The notes: generated from the letters alone by a model not told the origin. Counted from the stretch's first letter, positions 8,898 to 17,740 are shown. The stretch: 64,000 bases of DNA from Microcoleus sp. FACHB-1515 (GCF_014696105.1 NZ_JACJPO010000066.1:186001-250000); one strand, 5' to 3'. Made by a program: numbers and translations.

Positions 8898-9158
8898 TCA
8901 CTTCGACTCGTGCAGCGCGAGTCGGCGAGGTGGATAAAGCCTCAAAAACAGGCATCCTGGCTCGGAGTTTGCACAAAACTCGCTCACAGTTGCGGCACAG
9001 CGCCAGACTTTCACTGGCTTTCCCTCAGCGATCGCGAAGCGCTGGCGCGAATCCGATCGCTGTGTCTGGGCTGACTCCCCCAGACAATTTCTGAAGCGGC
9101 TTGGCGATTGTAGCGCAAATTCGGCTACGCTAAGGCCATAATTTTCGGAGAGTTTAAG

Positions 9159-9326
9159 ATGAGCGAATCGCAATGGTACATCGTCAAACAGGCGGACGGA
9201 CACTGCGCCATCGTGCCAACTCCACCTGCCGAGAAAGCAGAAAAGTGGGGACCGTTTGAGTCGCAGGGAGAAGCGATCGCTCGTCGGGTCGGATTGATTC
9301 GATCGGGAAAATGTCTGCCTGTCTAA
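9159..9326 (+). CDS. Small conserved cyanobacterial protein (55 aa)
   Basis: The product reads MSESQWYIVKQADGHCAIVP, then a short charged linker, EKWGPFESQGEAIARRVGLI and the end RSGKCLPV. It begins with a good ribosome site (GGAGAG, eight bases before ATG). The pattern WYIVK, WGPF and EAIARRVGLIRAGKC is shared by a small family I recall from many cyanobacteria, without known function. No signal peptide or membrane helix is present. A nested hairpin follows the stop at 9344-9394. The gene is transcribed divergently from the FNR-like gene. Confidence 0.75.
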   Translation: MSESQWYIVKQADGHCAIVPTPPAEKAEKWGPFESQGEAIARRVGLIRSGKCLPV

Positions 9327-9343
9327 TTCAGACTAAGAAAGTG

Positions 9344-9394
9344 GAAACCGCCCATCTCCGTAATTGAAGCGATCGCGGAGTTTTGAGCGGTTTC
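9344..9394. terminator. Nested hairpin after the small protein gene
   Basis: GAAACCGC (9344-9351) pairs with GCGGTTTC (9387-9394), and CTCCG inside pairs with CGGAG. The structure begins 17 bp after the stop codon of the 55-aa gene. No clear T-tract follows, so terminator function is a guess. Confidence 0.4.
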
Positions 9395-9472
9395 TATGGA
9401 AAAAGCTTTGATTCAATGCGGCGAACTGATGGGATCGATCGCTGCAAAGTGAAAAGCGGTCAGTGAATTCGA

Positions 9473-9826
9473 TTAGCAGTATTGCGAAATGTCTTCGCCG
9501 CACTCGTCAGCCAGATAGCACAGGGCGCGGAAGCGCAGACCAACCAGTTCGTCATAGAGCGGATTGAGTTTGCACAGCGGCGGAATGTGAAACAAGGTGC
9601 GGCCAAACAGATTCACGTCGCGCTCAAACGGGCACTGAGCGGGAATGTGCTTGCAGATGGCGTGAGCTTGCTTGTCGTTGCGGACGGTCACGTTGTCGAG
9701 CCACTGGCGCAGCGGCTTGAGGGGAGCGATCGGGCGAGACGGTTTTTGAGATGAAGCTGACTTGGGTTGGTTGTAAGTCCAGCTTTCGAGAACAAGGTTG
9801 GAAGAAGTGCGGTCTGAAACACTCAT
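9473..9826 (-). CDS. Mo-dependent nitrogenase C-terminal family protein
   Basis: This 117-residue protein belongs to the family named for a C-terminal nitrogenase-associated domain (PF06967), which in cyanobacteria occurs mostly as free-standing proteins outside nif clusters. The conserved core is visible: ICKHIPAQCPFERDV, LFHIPPLCKLNPLYDELVGL and FRALCYLADECGEDISQYC, with six cysteines. The Ser/Pro-rich N-terminal 35 residues are variable. No nif genes are in this window, so a nitrogenase role should not be assumed. Nothing else is transcribed with it. Confidence 0.85.
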   Translation of the reverse strand: MSVSDRTSSNLVLESWTYNQPKSASSQKPSRPIAPLKPLRQWLDNVTVRNDKQAHAICKHIPAQCPFERDVNLFGRTLFHIPPLCKLNPLYDELVGLRFRALCYLADECGEDISQYC

Positions 9827-10045
9827 GACTTGTACTTTGGTGAAGAGAGGCTAGTTCTATCCGGTACTACAGCAGATGAAGTGTGCTTGTCGGGTAAAAC
9901 TGACGAAACTTATTGAAGTTATGTTTCGATTGTAGCCGACAGTTGCAATGCATCTGTTCTTTCTGAAGTGAGAATTCCCAATTACAGCGATATGTCAACA
10001 GAATCAGTCAACCAAACTTCTTCGGTTATAGTCGCTTGAGCCGAA

Positions 10046-10071
10046 AGGGTCACAGAAATTTCTGTGACCCT
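10046..10071. terminator. Perfect 26-bp palindrome downstream of rnj
   Basis: The sequence is an exact palindrome centred on AAATTT, with arms AGGGTCACAGAAA and its complement. It lies 62 bp beyond the rnj stop, in a 307-bp gap (9827-10133) that otherwise shows nothing recognisable. It could form an 11-bp stem with an AATT loop as a bidirectional terminator, or be a binding site for a dimeric protein. Confidence 0.5.
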
Positions 10072-10133
10072 ATCAAGACTTTATACAACTGACTCGATCG
10101 AAAAGTTTCAGCGAAGATGCAGCTTTTGCACGG

Positions 10134-11921
10134 CTACGATGCAACTTTGGTCGGCGCTTCAGCATCAACCGCGCTGCTGCGGGTGCGGCGGCGTCCGGTC
10201 GTAGCCTTAACAGGCGGCTCGATCGGCGTTTGCAGCAGCACAACGAGGAGCGGATTGCTCTGAAACTCACGGCGCAACAAGCGGCGAATCTCCATTTCAA
10301 TTTGCGCCTGAAGCTTCGTCCAGTCTACCTCAATCTCATCCGAGCCGAAGTTGTGAACGAACTCTTTCCAGCGGTTTTCGAGCAGCGATTCGATCGTACC
10401 CGTAATCATCGAGTCGAGCCGAGCGTGATCGATCGTCGTCACAACTCCGCGCAGATGCGTTTCCGGCTTCGCGGTCAGCTTGCCATCCCAGCCGATCGAA
10501 GCGGCCAGCGTAAACACGCCATCTCCAGCGAGTTGCTGACGCTCTTCGAGGACACGCTGATCGACAACGCCCGATCGCGAAGCATCCACCAGTTCGATAC
10601 CAGCAGGCACGCGATCGATCACACTGATGCTGTCTGGCGTCAAACCGACGACATCGCCGTTGTTAATGATCACCATGTTCTCGGCAGGAATGCCCATGCT
10701 CTGAGCGGTTTGGGCGTGCTTAACGAGCATTCGGTGTTCGCCGTGAACGGGCAGGAAGAATTTCGGACGAGTCAGGCCGATCATCAGCTTTTGATCTTCC
10801 TGTGCGCCGTGACCAGAGACGTGCAAACCTTTGTCGCGCCCGTAGATTACGTTTGCGCCCTGCATCATCAGCTTGTCGATCACTTCTACGACGGCGATCG
10901 TATTGCCCGGAATCGGGTTTGCGGACAGCACGACCGTATCACCTTTGCGAATCTTGATCTGCTGATGGGCTTGATTGGCGATCCGCGTCAGTGCGGCCAT
11001 CGGCTCACCTTGCGATCCGGTTGTCAGAATCAAGATTTGGTCTTCCGGCAGCTTGTTCGCCATGTGCAAAGGCACGAACAGATCGTCTTCGCATTTGATG
11101 TAGCCCAAGTTGCGGGCATGGGCAATCACGTTGAGCATCGATCGACCGACAACAGCAACCTGGCGCTTGTGCTTCTTAGCAAGCTCCAAAATCATGTTGA
11201 CGCGATGGACGGACGAGGCGAAGGTTGTGACCAAAAGGCGACCGGGAGCTTGTGAGAAGGCACGATCGAGATTCGGGAAGACCGATCGCTCAGACGGCGT
11301 GAAGCCCGGAACTTCCGAGTTGGTCGAGTCGCTAATTAGGCACAGAACGCCTTTTTCGCCATGCTCAGCTAAGCGCTGGAAATCCATGAACTCGCCATCG
11401 ACCGGAGTGTGATCGACCTTGAAGTCTCCCGTGTGGATGACCACGCCGACCGGAGTGTGTAGGGCGACGGTAAAGCTGTCTGCGATCGAGTGGGTGTTGC
11501 GGATGAACTCAACCAGGAAGGATTTGCCGATCCGAACCATGTCGCGAGGTCGAACGGTGCGAAGCTCGGTGCGATCGGCTACGCCTGCTTCTTCGAGCTT
11601 GCCTTCCAGCAAGGCCATTGCCAAGCGCGGGCCGTACATGACCGGAATATCAAACTGCTTGAGGTGAAAGGGAATGCCGCCGATGTGGTCTTCGTGGCCG
11701 TGCGTCACGATCATGCCTTTGATCTTGTGGCGGTTTTCGCGCAGATAGGTCATGTCGGGCAGGACAACGTTGACCCCGTGCATTCCATCCGTCGGAAAGG
11801 CCAAACCTGCATCCAGCAACACGATCTCGTCGTTGTATTCAAAAACGCAGGTATTCTTACCAATTTCGTGTAGGCCGCCGAGCGGAATGATTTTGAGGGC
11901 GGATTGGGTTTCAGATGTCAT
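10134..11921 (-). CDS. rnj: Ribonuclease J
   Basis: RNase J is a zinc-dependent 5'-to-3' exo- and endoribonuclease of the metallo-beta-lactamase/beta-CASP family that works with RNase E in cyanobacterial RNA turnover. The protein shows VTHGHEDHIGGIPF (the HxHxDH metal site), VIHTGDFKVDHTPVDG, SDSTNSEVPGFTPSE and the beta-CASP end FLPVHGEHRMLVKHA. The C-terminal domain ends in a basic TTGRRRTRSS stretch. ATG at 11921 (595 residues) is preferred over an upstream start at 11975, because family members begin shortly before ALKIIPLGGLHEIGKN. dapA begins about 1 kb upstream on the same strand. Confidence 0.96.
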   Translation of the reverse strand: MTSETQSALKIIPLGGLHEIGKNTCVFEYNDEIVLLDAGLAFPTDGMHGVNVVLPDMTYLRENRHKIKGMIVTHGHEDHIGGIPFHLKQFDIPVMYGPRLAMALLEGKLEEAGVADRTELRTVRPRDMVRIGKSFLVEFIRNTHSIADSFTVALHTPVGVVIHTGDFKVDHTPVDGEFMDFQRLAEHGEKGVLCLISDSTNSEVPGFTPSERSVFPNLDRAFSQAPGRLLVTTFASSVHRVNMILELAKKHKRQVAVVGRSMLNVIAHARNLGYIKCEDDLFVPLHMANKLPEDQILILTTGSQGEPMAALTRIANQAHQQIKIRKGDTVVLSANPIPGNTIAVVEVIDKLMMQGANVIYGRDKGLHVSGHGAQEDQKLMIGLTRPKFFLPVHGEHRMLVKHAQTAQSMGIPAENMVIINNGDVVGLTPDSISVIDRVPAGIELVDASRSGVVDQRVLEERQQLAGDGVFTLAASIGWDGKLTAKPETHLRGVVTTIDHARLDSMITGTIESLLENRWKEFVHNFGSDEIEVDWTKLQAQIEMEIRRLLRREFQSNPLLVVLLQTPIEPPVKATTGRRRTRSSAVDAEAPTKVAS

Positions 11922-12027
11922 GTGGTACTCGTATGAACAGTAAAAGGAAAACCGTGGCAGTCTGTAGACGAACAATGTCTAAGCTGCGGGAAGAAAAGCT
12001 ATTCGGTTGTGGGGAAACTTCGGGTTG

Positions 12028-12918
12028 CTAGACCGTCGCAAGCGCCAGTTCGTCGAGGAGCGGTTGCAGCAGAGAATCGAGATCGATCGAATCGTCTTGC
12101 AGCGGCAATCGGGTCGCGCCCACTTGCCAACCTTGCAGCCTCAGCGCCGCCTTGACCGGAATCGGATTCGTCGTGACAAACAGCGCTTTGAACAGCGGAA
12201 ATAGCTGAAGATGAATGCGGCTTGCGGTTTGCGTCTCACCGCTGGCATAAGCCCGAATCATCTGGGAAATCGCATCGCCCACCAAATGACTTGCTACGCT
12301 GATCACGCCCTTTGCCCCAACTGAAAGCATCGGCAGCGTCAAAGAATCATCGCCGGAATAAATGCTGAAATCAGGCGAGGTGATGCGGCGGATTTGGCTG
12401 ACCTGATCGAGATTGCCGCTGGCTTCTTTGACGGCGACAATGTTTGGCACAGAGGCAAGACGGGCGATCGTTTCTGGCAGCAAGTTTTGTCCGGTACGTC
12501 CAGGAATGTTGTATAGAATCAGCGGCAAATCTGGGCTTGCTTCGGCAATCGCTCGAAAGTGCTGATACAGTCCCGCCTGCGGAGGCTTGTTGTAATAGGG
12601 CACAACCTGGAGCGAACCATGTATTCCTATTCTAGCGGCTTTTTGCGTAGCTGCGATCGCTTCTTCCGTCGAATTTGACCCGGTTCCCGCAATAATTTTT
12701 GCCTTTCCAGATACGGCTTGCTGAACGACGCGAAACAGTTCATATTCCTCGTCCCAGCTTAGCGTCGGTGATTCTCCGGTTGTGCCGCAGACCACGATCG
12801 CATCCGTGCCATGACTGACTAGATGCGCGGCGAGCGCTTCTGCAACCGGAAAGTTGACTTCGCCATCGGAGGTAAATGGCGTAATCATCGCGGTTACAAC
12901 TCGTCCAAATTCCGTCAC
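12028..12918 (-). CDS. dapA: 4-hydroxy-tetrahydrodipicolinate synthase
   Basis: DapA condenses pyruvate with aspartate semialdehyde, the first committed step of lysine and diaminopimelate synthesis. The 296-residue protein has [17 protein letters not shown], the tyrosine region [14 protein letters not shown] and the Schiff-base lysine in [13 protein letters not shown]. The start is GTG at 12918 with an AGGAGT ribosome site six bases ahead. asd, which makes its substrate, ends 22 bp upstream on the same strand, so the two are almost certainly one operon. rnj follows 106 bp downstream and may be read through. Confidence 0.97.
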   Translation of the reverse strand: MTEFGRVVTAMITPFTSDGEVNFPVAEALAAHLVSHGTDAIVVCGTTGESPTLSWDEEYELFRVVQQAVSGKAKIIAGTGSNSTEEAIAATQKAARIGIHGSLQVVPYYNKPPQAGLYQHFRAIAEASPDLPLILYNIPGRTGQNLLPETIARLASVPNIVAVKEASGNLDQVSQIRRITSPDFSIYSGDDSLTLPMLSVGAKGVISVASHLVGDAISQMIRAYASGETQTASRIHLQLFPLFKALFVTTNPIPVKAALRLQGWQVGATRLPLQDDSIDLDSLLQPLLDELALATV

Positions 12919-12940
12919 GCAATACTCCTCTTTTCCCTGC

Positions 12941-13993
12941 CTACACGCCCAGACCGATCGCCGCTGGCTGCTGAGGGCGCAACCAAGATTCTTGAATCAA
13001 CAGTTCGGCAATCTGCACGGCGTTTAGCGCGGCTCCTTTGCGGATTTGATCGCCACTCAGCCAAAGCTCTAGCCCGTTTGGATGCGAAAGATCCTGACGG
13101 ATGCGACCGACCAGAACTTCATCTTTGCCGCTCGCTTCGATCGGCATTGGGAAGTGGTTGGCCTGCCAGTCTTCCACCAGCTTGATCCCCGCAACCGTGC
13201 TGAGAATTTCACGAGCAGAGGCAACCTCAAACGGACTGCTAAATTCCAAATTAACCGCTTCTGAGTGTGCCCGCAAGACCGGAACCCGAACGCAAGTGGC
13301 GGAAATCCGAATGTTAGGATCTCCGAAAATCTTGCGCGTTTCGTTGATCATTTTCATTTCTTCCTCGCAGTAGCCCGCCTCGTTGATCGGCGTGTTGTGC
13401 GGAAACAAATTGAAGGCGAGCGGATAAGGAAAAATTTCAGTTTCCGGCGTCTCGCCATTGAGAATTGCCTGCGCCTGCCGCTTGACTTCTTCCATCGCCC
13501 GCGCTCCGGCTCCGCTGGCCGACTGGTAGGTAGAAACAACGATGCGCTGGACAGGTTGGACTTGATGCAGCGGGTAGACTGCCACATTCATCAGAATCGT
13601 TGAACAGTTGGGATTGGCGATGATGCCCTGATGCGATCGCGCCGCTTCGGGATTCACTTCTGGCACAACCAGCGGCACATCCGCATCCATCCGAAATGCG
13701 CTGGAGTTGTCAATAAAAACGGCTCCCGCTTCCACCGCTTTTGCCGCCCAAGCCTTAGAGATTTTGCCGCCCGCCGATGCCAGGACAATATCAATTCCCG
13801 CAAAAGCGTCGTCACCCAAAGCTTCGATCGCAACTTCCTCGCCCTCAAAGGTGACGGTTTGACCTGCCGATCGCGGCGAGGCCAGCAGTTTGAGACTGGC
13901 GATCGGAAAATTTCGTTCTTCTAATAATTGCAGCAACTCGGTACCAACTGCACCCGTTGCGCCTAAAATGGCAACGCGAAAAGCTTCAGACAA
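12941..13993 (-). CDS. asd: Aspartate-semialdehyde dehydrogenase
   Basis: Asd reduces aspartyl phosphate to aspartate semialdehyde with NADPH, the branch point for lysine, threonine and methionine. Visible are [20 protein letters not shown] (nucleotide binding), [20 protein letters not shown], the catalytic cysteine in [12 protein letters not shown], and [16 protein letters not shown] with the catalytic His. At 350 residues it matches the bacterial family. The start is an unusual TTG at 13993, supported by a very strong GAGGAGGAAA ribosome site. It is the first gene of an asd-dapA operon. Confidence 0.97.
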   Translation of the reverse strand: MSEAFRVAILGATGAVGTELLQLLEERNFPIASLKLLASPRSAGQTVTFEGEEVAIEALGDDAFAGIDIVLASAGGKISKAWAAKAVEAGAVFIDNSSAFRMDADVPLVVPEVNPEAARSHQGIIANPNCSTILMNVAVYPLHQVQPVQRIVVSTYQSASGAGARAMEEVKRQAQAILNGETPETEIFPYPLAFNLFPHNTPINEAGYCEEEMKMINETRKIFGDPNIRISATCVRVPVLRAHSEAVNLEFSSPFEVASAREILSTVAGIKLVEDWQANHFPMPIEASGKDEVLVGRIRQDLSHPNGLELWLSGDQIRKGAALNAVQIAELLIQESWLRPQQPAAIGLGV

Positions 13994-14324
13994 ACGATTT
14001 CCTCCTCAACTCTGCAAATCAACCCAGCAATCAAAATTTTCTTAGCCGCGATCGCGTCGATCGCCATTCATCATAACGGCACTAAATAATTTCGGCAGAT
14101 ACCACAGCTTAGATATTGCGATCCTTTTAACAAGCTCATCTTTGCTTTCCATCAATCTACCACTTTCGATCGCGCCCTGCTGCCTAATTCAACTCATATT
14201 GCATAAAGGTAAACAAGCCTGCTGATAGAAAGACATCTTGCTTTGCGCGGCGAAGCTGCGGAAAACACCGAAATGCTCACGATCGCCAGTGGGAACGCTG
14301 AAGTTGTCCCTATCGATCGCCATC
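13994..14324. other. Divergent intergenic region asd / recQ
   Basis: This 331-bp gap separates the divergent asd and recQ genes and should hold both promoters. It is more AT-rich than its neighbours up to about 14220. I found no small gene, riboswitch or strong hairpin; a lysine riboswitch is not apparent. In-frame codons before 14325 are open back to 14238 but do not look like RecQ. Confidence 0.4.
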
Positions 14325-15776
14325 ATGTTTTCTGCCCAGCCGTCTTTTGAGCCGACTGCCTGGAGTCATGTTCGCAGCACGTTCCAGCAAATTTGGGGCT
14401 ATGAAGATTTTCGTCCACCGCAAGGTGAAGTAATTCGCGCTCTGCTGGCGCACCAAGACGCGATCGTCCTGATGCCGACAGGCGGAGGCAAATCGATTTG
14501 CTTTCAGCTTCCGGCCTTGCTGCGAACCGGATTAACGCTGGTCGTTTCGCCCCTCGTCGCCCTGATGGAAAATCAGGTGCAGGATTTGCGCGATCGCCGC
14601 CTGCCTGCCGCCCTGCTGCACAGCGAACAGTCGAGCTATCAGCGTCGCCAAACCCTGATGGCGATCGAAAAACAGCAGCTTCGTCTTCTTTATCTCTCAC
14701 CTGAAACGCTATTCAGCGAACCCGTTTGGCAGCGGCTTTGTCTCCCTCATGTTCAAATTAATGGCCTGATCCTCGACGAAGCGCACTGCCTCGTTCACTG
14801 GGGCGACAGCTTCCGGCCTGCCTATCGCCGCTTGGGAGCCGTCCGCCCTGCCTTACTGAAGTCAAAGCCGCCTGGAAGTCGAATGGCGATCGCCGCCTTC
14901 ACCGCCACCGCCGACCCGCAAACTCAACAGCAAATCCGCGCCGCGCTCAAGCTGAACTCCCCGCAAACGATTTGCGTCAGTCCGTATCGATCGAATCTGC
15001 ATCTCAGCGTCAACCGGATTTCAACGCCACGCGCTCGCCGTCAACAACTCCTCAAGCAGATCAAAAATTCCCGCGAAACTGGATTGGTGTATGTGCGATC
15101 GCGCCGTGAAAGCGAGCAGTTGGCCGACTGGCTGAGCGAACAGGGCTTTCGAACTGCCGCCTATCATGCCGGACTGACTGGGGGAGAGCGACGATCGATC
15201 GAATCCGCATGGCTTTCTGGAACGCTGCCTTTTGTGATCTGCACATCCGCTTTCGGCATGGGCGTGAATAAACCGGATGTTCGTTGGATTGTGCATTTTC
15301 ACGCGCCCGCTCTGCTGTGGGAATACATGCAGGAAATTGGCCGCGCCGGACGTGATGGCAAGCCTGCCCACGCGCTGACGTTGATGAGCAGTTGGCTTGA
15401 TCCAGAAGACCGTCAGCGGCAGAGATTTTGGCGCGATCGCCTCCAGCTTCAGCAGCAAAAAGCACGATCGATCGCCAAACAGCTTCCGCTAGCGGGCAAT
15501 CTGAGCGAAGCGATCCGACCATTGCAGGCGCGATCGATTCGGGCAGACGATGTGGCGACCACGCTGGCGCTGCTGCATCGATCGGGTTCGCTCGAATGGC
15601 AAGATCCCTTCAACTATCAACTGTTGTCAACCGCGATCGATTCTCCGACAGCCGCGATCGATCTTTCAGCTTTTGCCAACTCAAAGCAGTGTCGCTGGCG
15701 ATTTTTGTTGTCGGCGTTTGGTTTTGCTCAAGATTCGCAGTGGCGGTGTGGGCATTGCGATCGCTGCACAAGCTGA
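14325..15776 (+). CDS. recQ: ATP-dependent DNA helicase RecQ (short form)
   Basis: RecQ unwinds DNA in the 3'-5' direction during recombination and fork repair. The helicase motifs are plain: MPTGGGKSICFQLPAL (Walker A), LILDEAHCLVHWGDSFRP (DEAH box and aromatic-rich loop) and MQEIGRAGRDGKPAHAL (motif VI). The zinc-binding cysteines sit at the very end, in RWRCGHCDRCTS. At 483 residues it stops after the RecQ zinc subdomain and lacks the winged-helix and HRDC domains of the 600-residue E. coli type. ATG 14325 is chosen because the 29 upstream in-frame residues are not family-like. It converges with the DUF3611 gene, with 3 bp between the stops. Confidence 0.92.
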   Translation: MFSAQPSFEPTAWSHVRSTFQQIWGYEDFRPPQGEVIRALLAHQDAIVLMPTGGGKSICFQLPALLRTGLTLVVSPLVALMENQVQDLRDRRLPAALLHSEQSSYQRRQTLMAIEKQQLRLLYLSPETLFSEPVWQRLCLPHVQINGLILDEAHCLVHWGDSFRPAYRRLGAVRPALLKSKPPGSRMAIAAFTATADPQTQQQIRAALKLNSPQTICVSPYRSNLHLSVNRISTPRARRQQLLKQIKNSRETGLVYVRSRRESEQLADWLSEQGFRTAAYHAGLTGGERRSIESAWLSGTLPFVICTSAFGMGVNKPDVRWIVHFHAPALLWEYMQEIGRAGRDGKPAHALTLMSSWLDPEDRQRQRFWRDRLQLQQQKARSIAKQLPLAGNLSEAIRPLQARSIRADDVATTLALLHRSGSLEWQDPFNYQLLSTAIDSPTAAIDLSAFANSKQCRWRFLLSAFGFAQDSQWRCGHCDRCTS

Positions 15777-15779
15777 GCG

Positions 15780-16367
15780 CTACTGGCGGCTCATCGTCCG
15801 TGCCAGCCACAGCGAAGCAGCGACTCCCACAAAATGCGCCGAGATCGTATTGATATTTGCCTGCACCACAAAAATATCGAGCGGCTGAATCAAGCGCGTC
15901 ACCTGGCTCGGATCGAAGATTGCGGTTCCCTGCGGCTGTGACAGCGACTTCGCCAACAGCACCCCGACCGTTGCCTGCGCTCCCAACAGCGTCAACAGCA
16001 GACCCACTAAGTTAATGACAATCCCCAATCGCAACGCTTGAATCGCATCGCCGCGCTTTGGCCGAGTCCGGGCATCTCCAGAACGCAACTGCTTCCCGAT
16101 TTGCGTGTAGCGAAATGCCCAGTACGCTCCGGCAAACAGCACCAGCACGCCAAAGACGGCAAACAGCAAGCCTGCTCCAGTTCCAGGATTGCCGCTGCCT
16201 GCTCGCAGGCTCAGCGTCGTCGTCGAAAAGATCAGCACCAGCGTCGAGACAACGGCGAGGACGATTTGCACCCAAAAGCTGATCGTGCCGACGACACGAA
16301 ACGCGCTGGCAACGCGCCGCACTGCTGGTGAAAGAGGAGAGTAGGATTCGATTTTGTCGCTTGTCAT
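15780..16367 (-). CDS. DUF3611 family membrane protein (Tic21/PIC1-like)
   Basis: This 195-residue integral membrane protein has four predicted helices: about residues 28-48, 68-88, 112-132 and 165-188. The family is conserved in cyanobacteria and related to chloroplast Tic21/PIC1, for which roles in protein import or iron transport have been proposed. Between helices two and three lies the basic loop RTRPKRGDAIQALRLG, typical for the family. The end ISAHFVGVAASLWLARTMSR is also characteristic. It stands alone, ends 3 bp from the recQ stop, and is followed upstream by a 600-bp palindrome-rich gap. Confidence 0.8.
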   Translation of the reverse strand: MTSDKIESYSPLSPAVRRVASAFRVVGTISFWVQIVLAVVSTLVLIFSTTTLSLRAGSGNPGTGAGLLFAVFGVLVLFAGAYWAFRYTQIGKQLRSGDARTRPKRGDAIQALRLGIVINLVGLLLTLLGAQATVGVLLAKSLSQPQGTAIFDPSQVTRLIQPLDIFVVQANINTISAHFVGVAASLWLARTMSRQ

Positions 16368-16620
16368 GGGACGACCTGAAGAGAGAAATCGATCGCTTCA
16401 GCGCTGCCAAACCGGACTCGCCTGAGCTGGCGAAATGGATTCGCTGTGCCTACCAGACTAACAGGATTTTTTCACTGTTGCGAGGGGAATTCGGTGAGGC
16501 GTGGGGGCGATCGCTGCCAAGTTGCAAGGCAGGTTTGCGGAGTGTGGGATTTGGGCGCATGGGCGATCGCACCCACCTCTCTATCTTCGCTCAACTAGCA
16601 AGAAATCCTCTTGGAAAAAA

Positions 16621-16641
16621 TAGACGGAGCTACTCTGTCTA
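16621..16641. repeat. Imperfect palindrome (21 bp)
   Basis: TAGACGGAG and CTCTGTCTA pair around a CTA loop with one G-T pair. It is the first of three hairpins in the 16368-16974 gap, which has no gene of its own. Confidence 0.5.
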
Positions 16642-16660
16642 ATCCACCGAACTAGAGGTA

Positions 16661-16726
16661 TTATGCAGACTACTTGCTGTTCATCATGCCCAATTTAGAC
16701 AAATAAACAGCAAGCAGTCTGCATAA
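16661..16726. repeat. Long inverted repeat (2 x 21 bp, 24-nt loop)
   Basis: Arms 16661-16681 and 16706-16726 are complementary over 21 bp with a single mismatch (TTATGCAGACTACTTGCTGTT against its partner). The arms contain no bulged bases, unlike the two attC-like sites nearby. It could be a MITE remnant, a terminator or a recombination site; the sequence does not decide. Confidence 0.65.
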
Positions 16727-16842
16727 CTCCCCGTATCAGGAGATTAGGCATAGTAGATCTGTACAGATCGTCCCATAGAACTGCTATTAAATGTTACTCG
16801 ATGGGAACACCATAACAACTACCAGTTCAGTAGAACAACCTC

Positions 16843-16905
16843 GTTAGAGCCGACAACGCCAACGGTTAGCCGCACGAAGACGGCACGTCGGCGTTGCGGC
16901 TCAAC
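16843..16905 (+). other. attC-like recombination site, upstream of the HAD gene
   Basis: A 63-bp imperfect hairpin: left arm 16843-16864, right arm 16886-16905. The arms pair through GTT-GAGCCG-CAACGCC-ACG with two unpaired A residues (16846, 16853), both on the left arm, and one mismatch. Integron attC sites have this design: imperfect arms, extrahelical bases confined to one arm, and inner AAC...GTT core triplets (here CAACGCC / GGCGTTG). The R-box consensus is only partly matched, so this is a candidate. Confidence 0.45.
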
Positions 16906-16974
16906 TCAATCATTAGCTAGCTTCGTTTCGGTCGTTGGGGCGCACTTGTGAAATAGTCGTTGGGAGTTCAATAA

Positions 16975-17682
16975 ATGATTCAAGCAGTTCTTTTCGACTT
17001 AGATGGAACACTGCTCGATCGCGATACATCAATTCAACAGTTTGTTGCTGCCCAGTATGAAAGACTCATCACGCACTTGAACCACATTCCTCAATCCGAT
17101 TACGTTAGCAGATTCATCGAATTAGACTGTCGAGGTCATGTTTGGAAGGATAAGGTTTATCAAAAGATAGTGACAGAGTTTGAGATTCGGAGGTTGAGTT
17201 GGCAGGCGTTGCTTCAGGACTATGAAACACAGTTTCAGGATTATTGTGTTCCCTTTCCTTCTCTCGTTGAGGTGCTAAGTGGGTTGAAACAGCAAGGTTA
17301 CTCGTTGGGAATTGTAAGTAATGGTTTGGGAACGTTTCAAACTCGTGCTATCAAGGGGTTGGGGATTCAAGACTACTTTGAAGTGATCCTGATTTCTGAA
17401 ATCGAGCAAATGAGAAAACCACAAGCAGAAATTTTTCATCGAGCCGCGAAGCGATTAGGAGTGACCGCTAAGAACAGTGTGTTTATTGGAGATCACCCCG
17501 AAGCGGATATCATGGGCGCAAAGAACGCAGAGATGAAAGCAATTTGGAAACGCAGTTCGTACTGGCAAGAGGCAAAGGAGGCAGATGCAATCATTGACGA
17601 ACTCAGTGAAATTCCTTCGATTCTTGAGCAATTTGAAAGTAATTGCCAGCCAGCTAACGATGCCCATGCACCCGACCGTTGA
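16975..17682 (+). CDS. HAD-family phosphatase, possible integron cassette gene
   Basis: The 235-residue protein is a haloacid dehalogenase-superfamily hydrolase of the phosphoglycolate-phosphatase/YjjG group. It has FDLDGTLLDRDTS (nucleophile Asp), a helical cap, GIVSNGLGTFQTRAI (motif II), MRKPQAEIFHRAAKRL (Lys of motif III) and VFIGDHPEADIMGAKNAEM (motif IV). The substrate is unknown, most likely a small phosphate ester. The coding sequence is clearly more AT-rich than its neighbours. Its last 10 codons form the left arm of a 88-bp attC-like hairpin, and another attC-like hairpin precedes it, so it may be a captured cassette. GGGAG precedes the ATG. Confidence 0.88.
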   Translation: MIQAVLFDLDGTLLDRDTSIQQFVAAQYERLITHLNHIPQSDYVSRFIELDCRGHVWKDKVYQKIVTEFEIRRLSWQALLQDYETQFQDYCVPFPSLVEVLSGLKQQGYSLGIVSNGLGTFQTRAIKGLGIQDYFEVILISEIEQMRKPQAEIFHRAAKRLGVTAKNSVFIGDHPEADIMGAKNAEMKAIWKRSSYWQEAKEADAIIDELSEIPSILEQFESNCQPANDAHAPDR

Positions 17683-17740
17683 AAGGTTACTGGTTGAGTT
17701 TGAGAGGTTATTCGCGGCGGGTGATGGGCATCGTTAGTGC
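17653..17740 (+). other. attC-like recombination site, overlapping the 3' end of the HAD gene
   Basis: Left arm 17654-17678 and right arm 17715-17737 form 23 base pairs, interrupted only by two unpaired bases, G17668 and A17675, both on the left arm. The loop is 36 nt. CTAAC at the outer left and GTTAG at the outer right correspond to the R boxes of integron attC sites, where strand exchange occurs at GTT. The polarity (bulges on the left, gene end to the left) is that expected for the attC of the HAD cassette. Confidence 0.55.

Noticed and set aside
9033-9061. GCGATCGCGAAGCGCTGGCGCGAATCC as a mobile repeat
   Set aside because: It is a HIP1-type word of the kind scattered over the whole window, with no defined ends.
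9473-9826. Evidence for nitrogen fixation
   Set aside because: The Mo-dependent nitrogenase C-terminal family is widespread in cyanobacteria as free proteins and no nif gene is present here.
13994-14324. Lysine riboswitch before asd-dapA
   Set aside because: No conserved lysine-riboswitch core or terminator/antiterminator pair could be recognised.
16661-16726. The long palindrome as a third attC site
   Set aside because: Its arms have no extrahelical bases and the outer triplets have the wrong orientation (TTA...TAA with GTT at the wrong end).
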